From Macquaria australasica (lineage: Eukaryota; Chordata; Actinopteri; Centrarchiformes; Percichthyidae), in the NCBI GenBank assembly GCA_005408345.1, contig SEMN01000079.1:124001-188000 (forward strand): a stretch of 64,000 nucleotides of DNA, in the 5' to 3' direction. The notes below the pieces were generated by a model. It made no database searches, was not told the DNA's origin, and saw only the letters and a program-made list of their open reading frames with translations. Positions within the stretch are counted from its first letter, which is position 1. Every line of letters begins with the position of its first letter. The translations under genes and the position numbers were made by a program. This document shows, piece by piece, positions 1 through 25,434 of this stretch.

Positions 1-483
1 ATTACATTGTCACAGAAAAATCCACCTCCCACCGAGGACAACAGAAACTAAATTAACCGGCGTTAACAATTTGAGCCCCGCAGACACCAAAAAGACCCAA
101 CTTACATGAATATTACAGACAGAACATGTGTTATACACTATTATTTAATTCAGTATTGCGTCACTCAGGGAATTTTGTTAGGATTGTCTGTGTACACAGT
201 CTTATCAAACGAATGGGTGGAGAGGCTGTAGGTCAAATAAGTGTTTTCCTTGGCATGAAAGCACACACGCATAGCCTACAGCCACATATACGCACGGTCA
301 GACCCGCTCCCCCGCCCCCATCCAACACCAAACACATCCAGCCTCGCACAGTCACCGTCGGGATCGGGATCGGAGCACTTCAGCCGCGGCTGTCTCGAGA
401 AATATCACCACCCTGCTTTAACCTCCTTTTTCTAACGGAAAAATCGTGAACATAACGGGGGTGCTGGATACCAGGAGGACGGC
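1..483 (+). promoter_or_regulatory. app upstream region and 5' UTR
   Basis: This stretch precedes the app start codon. From about 290 onward it is GC-richer than the sequence before it and holds a GC-box-like run (cccgcccc) near 311-318. No TATA box is placed convincingly. Vertebrate APP promoters are known to be TATA-less and GC-rich, which fits. The transcription start cannot be fixed from sequence. An open frame at 126-449 has no recognisable protein features and is treated as chance. Confidence 0.5.
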
Positions 484-12889
<12,406 letters not shown>

Positions 12890-14940
12890 AGAACTGCTTC
12901 TTCAGGCATACCCCGACCCCACACCCTCCCTCGTAGGGTCTGTTCCATTCTGGTCCCTTGCCCTCAGCCCCTACACCTTCAGTTTCTCACCCTGTTAGAG
13001 GGGGAGGAAAGATGTGAAGAGTACTGCAAAAGGCTGATTTTTATCTTGTTTGAGAAGTTAGGAAAAGATTAGTGAAATCTTTGCACCAGTGTATGTCTCA
13101 GTCAGGGGTTTGGGTCAAAGGAAAATGACATGGAACAAAGCCTTCTTAATCCCTGATCCCTTGATTGTACAGAGCAACACTTGAGCTAACACTTACCTGC
13201 AATTGGTCAGACAAGGGTTCCCTGTTTCACCTGCACATTTCAGCCAATCACAACAAAAATCGTCATAGTGTTTGTACTGAAAAACCAACACCCGGTTGAC
13301 GATTTATATGAAGTCACTGCAGTACTGCGCTCACATGTAAACCCAAGCAGTTTGATTCCCAGTCACTCCCTCATCGCTCCAACTGTTTGTTCCATTTTCC
13401 TCAAACCGTCCCTCACGTCCCCGCTCTCCGATGACAGCTGGGCTGTGTTCGATGACATAACAGCTCTTAGAGCTGGCAATGGGGGAGGGGCTCTCAGAGC
13501 GCCTCTCCGCACAATTAAAGCCCAAGTGTTTCAGGTTTGTTTCTCAAAAAAGGAGGAAAAAAATGCAGAAAAAATTATGCATAATCAGAATATGTAAAAG
13601 TTGAAAAATATTGAATGTTTTGTTTTCTGATTTTTTTTATGTGTAATATATTAAGACAGAGATTAGCTGTAAGTATATGTAGTGCATGGCAATATTGATG
13701 ACAGATACAGTATACTGTATGTTGAGGTCCTCGGGAGCGGTCCTCTTACTAGATATTTTAGCAGGATTGTACATTTCTAGTGTCTTCTTTGTGATCTTGT
13801 GATATGAAGAAGAAAAAGAGTATTCAGAACCTGGTCTGCTTTGTCGTCACAGACTTGCTTTAACTGAATCTTGGCTCGTTATGCTCATCTCCATGCTTCA
13901 CTGTTGTGTTAGCTGCATGGGCAAAATGCTCTATATGTCATATATGAAGTGTAATAGTATCCAAAAGGAAGACGATTTTGTTACTGTTTGCGTTCTACGC
14001 ACTGTCATTTTGGAAGTCTGATTATCACCAAATATTATTGCCGTTAACTCACGCTGTCGCTGCACATTGGTTTTTTATTAGAGTGAGGATATAGGTCAAA
14101 CTTCAGAAAGGAGGTTTTCTGAAAGTATCATTCCAGATTTATCATTCCACTGTCTCTCGTGATTGTAAATATTTGGAAGACGGAGATTCGGCTCTCGATG
14201 GCCCAGTTTCATTATCAAGCTCCACCTCTCTGCCTTTCCCCCCACATTCACGTGTTCTTCAGTCTGTCCTTCTAACCCCCATTTGTCCTGTTTATCCTCT
14301 TTCTGGGTTTGTCAGCAATATTGTACAGTGCAACACTACAATATCCATTTGATAAAAAAAAAAGGCGGGACTTGTTGGGCCAACAGAGATCAGAACAGTT
14401 TTGTAGACGATCCCATCTCCTCTCCACACATTCCTTCACCAAATCCCACATACACATTCTATTTTTCTACATCTCCTGTGTATACATGTACAGTGCTTCT
14501 GTTCGTCCTGTGGTGGATATTTCTTTGTCTGCATATCTGTTGTCAATAGTCCTCATGAAGAGGTGAAGAATTAACCATCAGCACTGGGAGGATGACCACA
14601 ACTCACATCAGCATGGAGACACATTTCCCTCTCCCTTAATTAAGTTATTAACGCCACCTCCAGTAAACATGAATGTGACATGCATATTGTGCATTTATAC
14701 CATAGAAATACAACACATATCACGTCTCTACACATTATATCCACACATGTACACACTAACTGAAGCTCTTAATCAGGTGAATGTTTGTATTGATGCTCAC
14801 TCTGGGTGTTTTTGGAGGCTAGTATTTAAAAATCTCATTGATTCAGTGACCTTCCTCTGTGTAGTTAAATGAACCATTCGCTCAGTAAGAAAAAGCTTTC
14901 TACACTCACTATACCATGAATAAAATTTTGAATGTACATA
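12890..14940 (+). other. app 3' UTR
   Basis: About 2 kb of non-coding sequence follows the stop codon. It contains T-rich and AT-rich stretches and ends around an AATAAA at 14919-14924. Several earlier A-rich sites exist, so shorter transcripts are possible. Open frames inside it (13268-13597, 14283-14549) have no recognisable content. Confidence 0.65.
14919..14924 (+). promoter_or_regulatory. Candidate app polyadenylation signal
   Basis: A canonical AATAAA lies about 2.0 kb after the app stop codon and before a T-rich stretch. It is the most convincing hexamer before the oppositely oriented gabpa tail. Confidence 0.55.
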
Positions 14941-15064
14941 CAACTTTCTGGCTGTTTGTCATTTTGAATTTCTTACTATGATTTATACAGCATAGAAAAT
15001 ATAAATTTACATGTTCACAGCTGAAAATGATTGAATCACAAACGTTAAGAAAAATGCTTGCCAC

Positions 15065-15070
15065 TTTATT
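15065..15070 (-). promoter_or_regulatory. Candidate gabpa polyadenylation signal
   Basis: TTTATT on the + strand reads AATAAA on the - strand, about 530 nt downstream of the gabpa stop codon. It leaves only about 100-150 bp between the presumed ends of the two convergent genes. Confidence 0.5.
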
Positions 15071-15600
15071 CCCTCTAGTGGACAAAAAAGGGTCCAACAA
15101 TTTAGGGAACAAACACTAGATAAAATACAAAACAGGTCCTCTATAAATGGAAAATATGAAAATACACTTGTCCTTGTGGCTATCAAAAACATGAAGTACC
15201 GGTATATACAGTGGAAATGATCCTAAACTACAGACAAGGAACACATTACTCAAAAGCTCTTAACTGGGTTTTCAGTCGCACATTCAAGCAGTCAGTCACA
15301 TGCACACAAATGCAATTCTCAGTAATCGCACAGACATTCGCCCCCTCATCCTGAACATGCTTCTCCTCTCCTCTGAAAGAAAAGCTAAAAATATAATGTT
15401 TTTACCTGCCTCAGTCTAACTTCAATCAAACTGTAAAGACAATAACAATGTTGTTAATCCACAATGATCAGCCTTGCATTTCTGTGCCTAATGAACACAG
15501 ATGTGTCAAAAAAAAAGAGGAAAGTTGATTTGATTTCCAATCAGCGGTGGAGAGCAAAGTTTGCCTGTGGCAGCTGGAGAGTGCTGTAATAGGGCCTCCT

Positions 15601-18600
15601 TCAACTGTCCTTGTCTAATGCCGTGGTGGCCAGGGTAACAGTAGTGATGGGCTGGCCGATGCCATGCATCTGCATGCGAGCCAGTTTCTTCTGTTCACAT
15701 TCGGTCACCAGGTTGTTGAGCTCAGCCGCACTGTAGCCAATCAGAGTTCTCAGGTCGCACACAAACTTGTAGACAAAGCGCTTGCCCTGCACCTTGCTGA
15801 TCATGTCCCCGTCGTAGTAATACCTAAATGAGAATATTAAAGTCAGAATCTTATAAAATCATACGTTGTCACGTGAAACAAAGCACCTTCATAATACGTG
15901 TTTTTCAAGCCCCCTTGACACCCACACACAGATTAAAGGGGGCACTCCACCGTTTTTACACATGTACAGTGCTCAGCATAAATGAGTACACTCCCTTTGA
16001 AAAGTAAGATTTTAATCAGTATCTCAATGAACACAAGAACAATTTCTAAAATTTTTACAAAACTGAGTTTTATAGAACATTTGTTTAACTCATAACATGA
16101 AAAGTAAGGTTAATAATATAACTTAGATTACAAAATCTTCAGTTTTACTCAAATTAGTTGATGCAAAAATGAATACACCCCACAACAAAAACTACTACAT
16201 CTAGTATTTTGTATGACCTCCATGATTTTTAAGGACAGCACCAAGCCTTCTAGGCATGGAATGAACAAGTTGGCAACATATTGCAACATCTATCTTTTTC
16301 CATTCTTCAAGAACGACCTGTTTTAGAGCCTGGATGCTGGATGGAGAGTGATGCTCAACTTGTCTCTTCAGAATTCCCCGTAGGTGCTCGATTGGGTTCA
16401 GATCAGGAGACATACTTGGCCACTGAATCACTTTGACCCTGTTCTTCTTCAGAAATGCAACAGTGGCCTTAGATGTGTGTTTTGGATCATTGTCATGTTG
16501 GAAAAGTGCACGACGACCAAGGGAACAGAGTGATGGTAGCATCTTCTCTTTCAATATAGAGCAGTACATCTGTGAATTCATGATACCGTCAATGAAATGC
16601 AGCCCCACATAAGGACAGTGCCACCACGTTTCACTGTAGGCACCATGCATTTTTCTTTGTACTCACCTTTGTGACGCCATACAGTTTTGAAGCCATCAGT
16701 TCCAAAAACATTTATCTTGGTCTCATCACTCCAGAGTATAGAGTCCCAGTAGTCTTCATCTTTTTCAGCATGGGCCCTGACAAATCCTAGGTGGGCTTTT
16801 TTGTGCATGGGCTTTAGGAGAGGCTTCCTTCGTGGACGACACCCATTGCATGCCATTCCCCTGCAGTGTCACGGGAAACAGTCACCCTAGTTTGGTTTTC
16901 TACTTCTTTAGCTAACTGCAGAGAACTTGCATGGCGATTTTCTTCAGCCCTTCTCATCAGAAGACGCTCCTGACGAGGTGTTAACTTCCGTAGACGGCCT
17001 GGACGTCTCTGTGAGTTGGTTGCAGTTCCATCTTTGTTAAATTTTTGTATTACTTTTGCTACAGTATTCTGACTGATGAGTAAAGCTTTGCTGATCTTCT
17101 TGTTGCCTTCACCTTTCTTGTGTAAAGAAATTATTTTCTTTCTCAGGTCTAGTGACATTTCTCTTTCATGTGGTGCCATTGCTGACAGCATGAAATGGGA
17201 AGGGGTTTTCTTTGTTAAGTAACACCCTTTTATAGTCAACTGTCTGCTGGACACCTGTTTAATGAATAATTAGACTCACCTGTGGTTGAATTCTTGTTAA
17301 TTGGAATTTTGTAGTCTAAAATTTAGCTTTGCTCTTAAGACTTTCATTGGGGTGTACTCATTTTTGCAACATGGTCTTTAATGAATTTGTTAGGAAAATT
17401 ACTTTTTTTGTGTGTGCAAATTAACAAATCTTGTTTGCAATCAATGGCCCACATTTGTGGGAGTATTTTGTAGTATAGTATCCCATAGAAAATGTTGATT
17501 CTGAAAGGAAACTAAAGGTTTTCTGACAAATCTGTGGGGGTGTACTCATTTATGCTGAGCACTGTATATCTGTTTACTCATAATGTTAAGTACCACTCAG
17601 CCTGTGAAAACTGTTGAAGACTATATAAAGTCTTCTGTGGCCCTGGAGCTTTGTCGTTGTTGCCGTCATCATCATCATCATTATCATCATCTTGGTCTAG
17701 GCTTGCAACTTTAAATTTTTAACAGTTTGTTTGAAAGATGTTTACCAAGCAGGGAGGTTGAAAGGATAAATGCTATCAAGTTGCATTGTGGCAAATATAG
17801 GATCCAATGTTTCTAGAACTTGACCCCGACTAAGGACTAAAAGTTAGGATATGTCGGCCTCTGCTGCACTGATTTTGACCATTTTTCAATCTGTCTCTCC
17901 AACTTAAGTGGAAGTGCAATACTAAGCCACTGCAGCCTTTAAAAACAGAAAGAAACAAACCTGAGGGCTCTGCTGAGTTTCTCATAGTTCATAGTAGGCT
18001 TGTTCTTGCGCTGGCCCCACTTTTGCGCCACAAGCTCTGGCTGGTTGAGTTTGAACTCGCCCTCTTCGCCCACCCAGGAGATGCAGTCTCTTGCATCCTT
18101 GTCTGTCAGCAGCTCCAGCAGGAACTGCCACAACTGGATCTGACCGTTGTTGCCTAGCACCAGAGAGACACGGCATTCAGTGTAAAATAAATAATAATAA
18201 TCCTAAAGATTTTATTCACACAAAATAATAGATGCATTTGCCTTCAAAAACACTGCACCATAACACTAGGAATGTGGAATCACACATTTGTGGAGCGCTT
18301 GGAGTAGGCCTGCAACAATCACTTATTGTTATTATTGATTAATCTGCCATTTTTTTCCCTCAATGAATTGTCTGGTCTATAAAATATCAGAAAATTGTGA
18401 AAAATGTCTGTAACAATATTCAAAAGCCCAAGACTAACAGCCCACAACTCAAAGATAATTAGTTTTGTATCACATAACACAAATAAAATCAGCAAAATCT
18501 CATTTGTGATACTTTTTGGAGAAAAAATGACAATTAAATGACTGTGAAAAGAGTAGATTCACTAATCGATTAATGGATTAATGGTTACAGCCTGGAGCTC

Positions 18601-20710
18601 TGCCTATTTTCACATCTGTACACACGCCGATTGCTGACCAAAGCAACATTAGAGTCAGACTGTCGGCTTTGTAAAATTAAACAAATTCCTCCCTGACTGC
18701 TTTTCAGCACTTTCAGAAAAGTGCATCTGAAGAAACATGTAAGCTGCTTACATACAAACAACAAACAGAGTCCTTGTGTGTAGTGTGCACTACCTGTGCG
18801 GTTGCCAGGTGAGCTGCGCTCCTCTCCTCCTGAAATACGGGGAGTTCTGGGGCCGCGGCTCTGCTTCAATACCTTTATGGCAGTGGGTGTGCTCACTTGG
18901 GTCGGGATGATCTGCACAGCTGGAGACATAGATGAAAAAATTAGAGATTAACAGACTATCAATAATCAGAACGACTGCTAGATTTTGGATTTGACATATT
19001 TCATCATCTCGAATTTCGTAAAATAGATGGAGCTTGTCCACTAAGTTGTAAGTAGAGCTACTTCATCGGCAAGAAAAGGACGTCTCAATTTAAATGTACT
19101 AGCTTTGCTCTAATTTAAAAAATAAAATAAAATCATCTCTCAAATCAAAAGGGTTCATTGTGTCGCGTTTCATCAGACCAGGGAACCTGAGCAACTATTG
19201 ACTTGACAAATCTAGTCTATAGCCGACTATCTACATGTGTAAACATTCACAAGACCTTTAATTGCCCTTTTGGCAGATTTCTCAATAAAACACTTACGCT
19301 GATCAATGGTGACAGTAGCGTCCCCTCCAGACTGGTCCTGACTTGCCAACACATCTGAAATAAAGACAAGGGATTAGGCAAATTCTTTATCAAATTCATC
19401 AGGCCATGATTACTGTCCCTGGTACAAACAAGATGCAACTTTGACCTTCATATTACCTCTGTTGATTTCTTAAAACAAACTGTCAACCATCAACAGTGTG
19501 TTCAAACTGGACACATACACTCCTAAACCCTACAACAACTCTATCTGACTTACATTTGCGTAGGAGTTCCAGGTGACTCCAGAGTATCTCTCCATTGGGC
19601 ACTTTCTGAAGGAACTCATCCTGGTTGAATGAGCAGAGGTCTCGACCTGGGATGTGAATGCTGCCTATTTCCATCTCATCGATATTAAACTCCTTCATTA
19701 CCCACACAGCCCAGTGGATCACCTGGTCAGCTGACCAGAGCACAGGGTCTAAGGAGAAAGAGAGAGACCTCATACACTAACAACCACGTTTATTTATCAC
19801 CACACTACGGATTGTTTTTCTCACAGTAATGTATTAATTTTAAAGTGGTCCTCACCGTATGGTATGCCCAGGCGAACTTGCTCTTTGCGGTAGCCTTCAA
19901 GTGCTGCGGCCCAGCGTGTAACCTGCTCCGATGTCTCATCAGACAGGCCAGATCGCTCCACAGCAATGAGCTGACCCTCCTCCACCAGAGTTCCCTCCTC
20001 TCCGGCTGCATCTGGATCAATCACCACCTCTACCGTTTCTACTGGCTTCACAATCTCCAAAATGTTCAACTTCTCCTCGCCTGCACAAGGGGAAAAAAAT
20101 GAGAGAGGTTGAAGTGTGTATGTGCAAATTTGAATTTGGACACAAACAGCAACATGGGACTGTATATTTTCTGATCTTTGAAGCATCTTATCAGTACCTG
20201 GTTTGGTTATAATCTGCAGGCTGAGCTGCACTGTGCCATCTGTCTTTACTCCCTGATCGAAGAGGCTGTGATCAGGGTGAAGCTAAAAAGAAGAACACAA
20301 CAGATAAGCTGAATCACAGGTGAAGAGACAGCAACAGCAACAAAATGATCAAATCATAGAGAGATCTTGATATGCTCCATTCATGTACACTGTTACCTGA
20401 ATGTCCTGCAAGCAGATCTCATATGCATCCAATGACATTTGGATACGGGGCTCCAAAAGCCTCTTCAAATTGCCAATGGGCTCATTGATGTCGATATCTT
20501 GCTGAATCAAATCTGACGCAGTGATGGTCTGCTCCTCAACACTATAGGTAAAAGACGAGAGGGGAAAAACTGTAAATGTGTAGTTGCTGCATGTGCAAGA
20601 GTATGCACTTCAAATTACCATGATCTTGCTTACCCTTCCTCCAGGCATGCCTGTTTCTCCCGCTCATCGATCTCGATCTCTATCATCTCTTCTGGTTCAC
20701 TTTTAGACAT
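15601..20710 (-). CDS. gabpa: GA-binding protein alpha chain (ETS transcription factor), 9 coding exons
   Basis: In transcription order the coding exons are 20710-20634, 20541-20397, 20282-20198, 20080-19856, 19748-19554, 19354-19298, 18919-18794, 18153-17961 and 15823-15601. They sum to 1326 nt (441 aa; human has 454). The N-terminus is acidic (MSKSEPEEMIEIEIDE). An On-SighT-type region follows (about 30-125). The pointed/SAM domain is at about 155-240, including TSEQVTRWAAALEGYRKEQ and RVP-like KVPNGEILWSHLELLRK. The ETS domain starts near 304 (QIQLWQFLLELLTDKDA) and runs across the last two exons (LSRALRYYYDGDMI, KRFVYKFVCDL). GABPA binds GGAA DNA motifs and pairs with GABPB ankyrin subunits to drive ribosomal, mitochondrial and housekeeping promoters. 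It converges on app. The last coding intron is lengthened by a Tc1 insertion. Confidence 0.97.
15967..17564 (-). mobile_element. Tc1-type DNA transposon (IR/DR class) in the last gabpa intron
   Basis: Terminal inverted repeats start cagtgctcagcataaatg at the left end and read the same on the opposite strand at the right end. Both ends are flanked by TA, the Tc1/mariner target. Inner inverted copies of a related motif (gcaaaaatga.tacacccca) sit near 16163-16185 and 17346-17372. This gives the two-binding-site IR/DR arrangement known from Sleeping Beauty-like elements. Total length is 1598 bp. The near-identical TIR tips suggest a fairly recent insertion. The transposase remnant occupies the - strand. 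Confidence 0.96.
16201..17179 (-). pseudogene. Tc1 transposase, frameshifted
   Basis: Three overlapping - strand frames carry one transposase in pieces. The first (MAPHERE... from 17179) has the paired-like helix-turn-helix region (LRKKIISLHKKGEGNKKISK), a GRPR-like linker and a second HTH. The second, from about 16856, has WSDETK with the first catalytic Asp near 16727-16725. The third, from about 16590 to 16201, has HDNDPKHTS (Asp at 16494-16492) and NPIEHL (Glu at 16389-16387). Those two are 35 residues apart, as in DD34E enzymes. At least two frameshifts, near 16850 and 16600, separate the pieces, so this copy should not make active protein. Confidence 0.93.
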
Positions 20711-20731
20711 TCTGTTTTATGCAGAGCCAAG
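20711..20731 (-). other. gabpa 5' UTR part of the first coding exon
   Basis: On the - strand, cccacag followed by cttggctctgc marks an acceptor with the exon beginning at 20731, 21 nt before the ATG. At least one upstream non-coding exon is therefore expected, probably in the CpG-richer region 22.0-22.7 kb. Confidence 0.6.
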
Positions 20732-22279
20732 CTGTGGGAAAGTAATGAAAGAAATGCTTAACTGCAATTCATTCATTCATATTATACATACATATTATTA
20801 TAAATATTATACATATTATAACATAAACAATAAATAGCTTGAAAAGTTATGATCAAAACATTTGACAATATATTCACAAAGCCAGTTTTAATTGCAGTGG
20901 TGCTGAAAACAATCAATAAAATGAACAGACAACAATATTGTCAATCAAGTGATCATTTAAGTAATTTATCAAGCAAAAACACTCTTGTTCCTGCCTCTCA
21001 AATGTGTGAATTTTCTGCATTTTTCTGTTTTATGTTCTTGTACGCCAAATATTTTTGGAGACATCGCCTTGGGCTCTGGGAAACTGTGACAACTTCAGAG
21101 TCCAAGAGATTATTAAAAAAAATACAAGCAATTTGAATAGTTTCACTGATAATAATTCTAACTAATAAATTTTAGTTGCAGCCCTAAATTGTAGTGCTAT
21201 TTAGTTGTAGAGGTGTTCGTGCCACTGTGTCTACCCCCTGCACTAACTCAACTTAAAAGGGGCCCTTTTAGTTAGATGCCCCTCAGTTCTATTCAACACA
21301 CTACATAGTTATTATTACGTTTCAATAAATGTCTTATACCATAAAAAGTTTCATACATTAAATATTGCTTCTTGTTTTGTTCAACCAACAGTCCAAAACC
21401 CCAAAATATTCAATTTACAACCAAGGGAAAATTCTTTGAAATGCCATTTTTGCTTGAAAAATTACTTTCAACAATTTTCTGTTGATCAACTAATCAATTA
21501 ATTGTTGCAGCTATTCTTTTTATGCCATAAAGACTTAAAAATATGTATAAGCTTTGACACTGTAATTTCACTAAATAGCACAGTTACACTATAGCTCACT
21601 GCAAGAAAGAAATGCTAGTGATTTTTTATGCATTATGCTGTAATTGCAAGGTTTAGTAGGACAAACAACTAAAAAGACAATACAAAGTATCAATAATTGA
21701 TGTTTCAATAATAGAGAATATTTCGGCTTTAGTGTGTAAATGTGTGGCAGTGGGTAGAGGGTCCATGAGGTAAATATGAACAGCAGTTTGGAGATTTCTG
21801 CTGTAAAGGCCTCTCAGCCCCGACTCCTCATTGGCCGTCTGGGACAGTTCACTGACTGCTCCAACTGCTAACGTTAGCCAACTCGAGGGCGAGGCTTTGG
21901 CGTCTAAAAGGCCAACTGATAGGCCATTAGTTACCAAAAATAGTTAACAGACATAACTACACATCATTAGCGCATGTTGGAAAAACACGTAAAGCTAAGA
22001 TTTATACACCGGGCTACACGTGTCGACACACTGAAGCTGGTCTACAGTGAAACCAAGTTAGCTACAATTTTGCGAGCGAATGCACCGCGGGGCGAGGCAG
22101 CCCGTTACACAACCGTTGGTCCCCGCGTGCTAAAGAACCGTTAAAGTGTCCCGGCGACGCGCTGCGCTTCATAACCGAAACAAATCTCCGTTAAGTCACA
22201 CTTTAACTCTGCGCGTAGAAAACTTTTAAAACGGAAATAGAATAAACGGAAACAAAACAGCATAGGGCAAATGGAAAGG

Positions 22280-22326
22280 AGCCGGAAATCCTGGCTAAGG
22301 TTTACAGCGTTGCGAGACTTCCGAGA
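22280..22326. promoter_or_regulatory. ETS-type sites in the presumed gabpa promoter
   Basis: ccggaaat at 22282-22289 and acttccgag at 22317-22325 contain the GGAA core of ETS factors in opposite orientations. They lie in the CpG-richer block upstream of gabpa. GABP-type autoregulation is inference only. Confidence 0.35.
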
Positions 22327-25300
22327 GCAGCCGCGGTAAATGCGACACAGGCGTCGAAGGAAAAGAGCGACCGCGGTGTCGTTAAAACACCGAAACTGCA
22401 ACTATACAGAGAAGTACGGACTAAAAGGCAGTTTTTTTTGTCGTCTCTGGATGTATACGCACTGTGTGTTTGTGGCTGGACGGTGATCAGCGCCGCGGCA
22501 GCAGGCAGCCTCTCCCCTTCACTGCGACTGCACAGCTAACACCGGACTGGTATAACGCTAACCGAGTCTGTGCTAAAAAACAACAACAGCCTAACTTCTA
22601 TTTTCCAGATAACTAGAAAACGCCAAGAGCAGTCGTCGAAGCTGTGGTGACCAGCGCTAGCGCAGCTTTAGGGGAAGTTGGCTCATGCTCACTGGATGTT
22701 GTTTACGAGGTAGGCGGCCTCTTCCCACTAAGCTAAGCAGCTAGCCAGTGAGCTACAAAATAGCGGGAAGAGTCCAAGCACGACAAACGGACCCCTCACT
22801 TGACTACAGTTCAGTAACGTTGGGCTTTCTTCGGAACAAGCCCGTGTATCCCCGAGATATCCATACCTCTCAAAACTCAGGCCTCGAAAGGTGTCGAAAT
22901 GTGTTCAAATGTGGGAGAAAAGCAGCCAAAATTCACACACAGTCGAGTCGTACCATGCAAGTTTTTGGTCAACTACTCACACACACACTCACTCAGGAGG
23001 GGCGGAGACTAACTGGCAAGAGAGTTACCCTAAAACTTGTATGGAAAATACAAAAGGTTTAGATCCCATCCATTTGAGTTTATTACCCACACTTCAGTTT
23101 TCACAAAAAAATATTCCCATCGATTCCACCAAGTAATAACCATGCTGCGTGTCCTCCATCGACTTCAGTGGGTTTTATTTTGAAGTAACTCGTGTTTTCC
23201 TACAAGCTGTTCAAATGATTAGAAAGCCTAGTGGGTGAGTAAAAGTCAGGACGGTCTGTAAAACTAGGCCAATAGTTTGAAACAACTTTTAAAAATGTAA
23301 AATATTTGCAACAGGGTGGGGATTGGCCTGCTAGGGGGACCCTGTGGCAAAAATATGAGCTGCTACGTGCCCCTATTCAGCCTCCCCCTACACCCACTGC
23401 ACCATGTAAGCATAACGAGTTAAAGGTACACAAAACCTCAACACTAGGTAAACAATGCAGGGGGCACCTTTGGGCTCCTACCATTTTAGTAATTGCCACA
23501 CAGACAACCTGGTCCCTTCAGGGCTGTGGGCCTAGGTATGGAGCCCTGGGGCAGTTGCTCTTTGTCTGGTTCTTAATCCAGCCTTGGTTTGCAGTACTAA
23601 GGTCTTTGTGTCTAAATGTGTTGGGTAAAAGCTATGTGACGGTTATATTAATGCACATTATTCTGGTTGGTCACTTTGTTCTTGCAGGCTTGTAAAGAGT
23701 AGGCTACGCAAACTGTGATAGTCAGTGACACATTTTCTTTAACAATCACAAAAAATGGCCTGTCCACCACCAAGCTCTTCCATTTCCCTTAATATACAGT
23801 ATACTGACTCCTGACCTTATTAAATCATGGGTAGGTTTGTACTGTTGCATTTCTGTGATTTGCTATTAAATATTATCTGAAGGACAAATGTGATGGTATC
23901 ATTTTATAAATGATCTGCAGTTATGTTTGCAACTCTTTATTGGATTTTCTCAAGTTAAATCCACAAAAGTGTCAAGTTTACTAAATAAACTCATCTTGGT
24001 GAAACCAAAGCGGTCTTGTTTGTGGCTTTAATAATTTGACAAAGGGCATGACATGGTTACATGTCTCATGTTCATGTCTGTCAACATGTTGCTTCCTGGG
24101 GATCACTAGGATTTAATGGATTGGATGGATAATTCGTGCTTTAATGAAAATGCTAATTCACACTCACTTGCGCTGTAGTTCCCCCAAGTATTCAGGATAA
24201 CATTTGCTTGCATTTATATACAATCGCACTGTGGTCTTCTCAATATAACAATGGGAGATTAACATGAGAAAATGTAAACGGTCTAAAAAGACCCTGTTCT
24301 GGTGCCACTTCTCGTAAACAGTCATGGAATCGTAGTAGCCTTCATAATTACTGTACCTCGGATAAGTTCAAGTCTCCAGTTAAAATGCAGAATTACCAAT
24401 AATTTACTGTATGGTTTAACCAACTGTTTAGAGGTATTTATGGATGCCTCACTGATTAGTAAGTGATATTTCTATGTTTATTTTTAAGGGCCCCGACTGC
24501 CTTTATACATCATACGTTAGATTTTCCTGGCTGTCCGTTCAACTTCAGCAAACAGGCCTTTGTTCAAATATAAATGATATACTTTTTGACTGTTTGTAGC
24601 GTTTGCACACTATGAAAGCAGCTCTTGTTTCGAAAGTCACGGCCGAGACGGAAATGACCTATTTTAAGTAATATTTCCGGTTTCGGTGTCTTGCCTTCAA
24701 AATAAAGACGGTGATTTTTTTAAGTGTAGTTTTAAAATAATATAAAAGCACAAAGAATAACATATGTGAAAAATACTATTACACTTTGACTCCAGAGTCT
24801 GTACATGAAAAGACTGCCAATCAGCAGTTGTTCTGAAACCTTTGTTATTTTAATGATAGCTTGAGGATAACTAGTTTTCATAGATGCATTGTACTACGGA
24901 CACTTTTATCACCACTGCACAGTAGGCTAACTTTTGTCCTATAGTATTTTTTCTTCTTAAATAATTACAGTTTAATGATAGTGTGAGGGCAGAACGGGCT
25001 AGTAGGAGGATTTTGACATATATTTGTGCATTAACCAAATAAGACCTGTACAGTGGTTATAGACTTAAAATCCAACCACTGTACAAAGTTTGGCTGACTT
25101 TGAGGGCCTGTATTTTTCTTTTACTATAGTTTAAATGATAATATGAGGGTTTAATAATAGGCTTACATGAGTATTTTGCCATACAAAAACCACACATTGT
25201 ATATAAATGTTTTAGTACTATATATTATATATGAGCTTCAAAAAGATAACATTTATTGCAGGTATATTTATTTAGATTATCCAGGTCTGCCTAATTAACT

Positions 25301-25407
25301 GTTAAATGTTCATTAATATAATTTGTGCAGGTTATGCGCAAAAATTCAGATATCGTCAGTAGCTCTTTATTTGTGGAGATTACACATTTATTCTGAAGGA
25401 GGTGGGA

Positions 25408-25434
25408 CGGAAGTCTTCTCGCTGGTGCTTCCGG
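25408..25434. promoter_or_regulatory. Paired ETS/GABP-type sites before u2af1
   Basis: cggaag (25408-25413) and cttccgg (25428-25434) are oppositely oriented ETS cores about 15 bp apart, just upstream of the u2af1 ATG. GABP binds paired GGAA motifs at many housekeeping promoters (established for the family). Its use here is inferred. Confidence 0.45.

Noticed and set aside
126..449. 107-codon open frame upstream of app
   Set aside because: It lies in the promoter/5' UTR, shows no domain, and stops before the app start codon.
16201..17254. Three separate genes on the - strand
   Set aside because: They are consecutive pieces of one Tc1 transposase in shifted frames inside a TIR-bounded element.
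22748..23695. Open frames that might be ATP5PF exons or a new gene
   Set aside because: No match to the mitochondrial F6 subunit sequence pattern and no splice-supported continuation.
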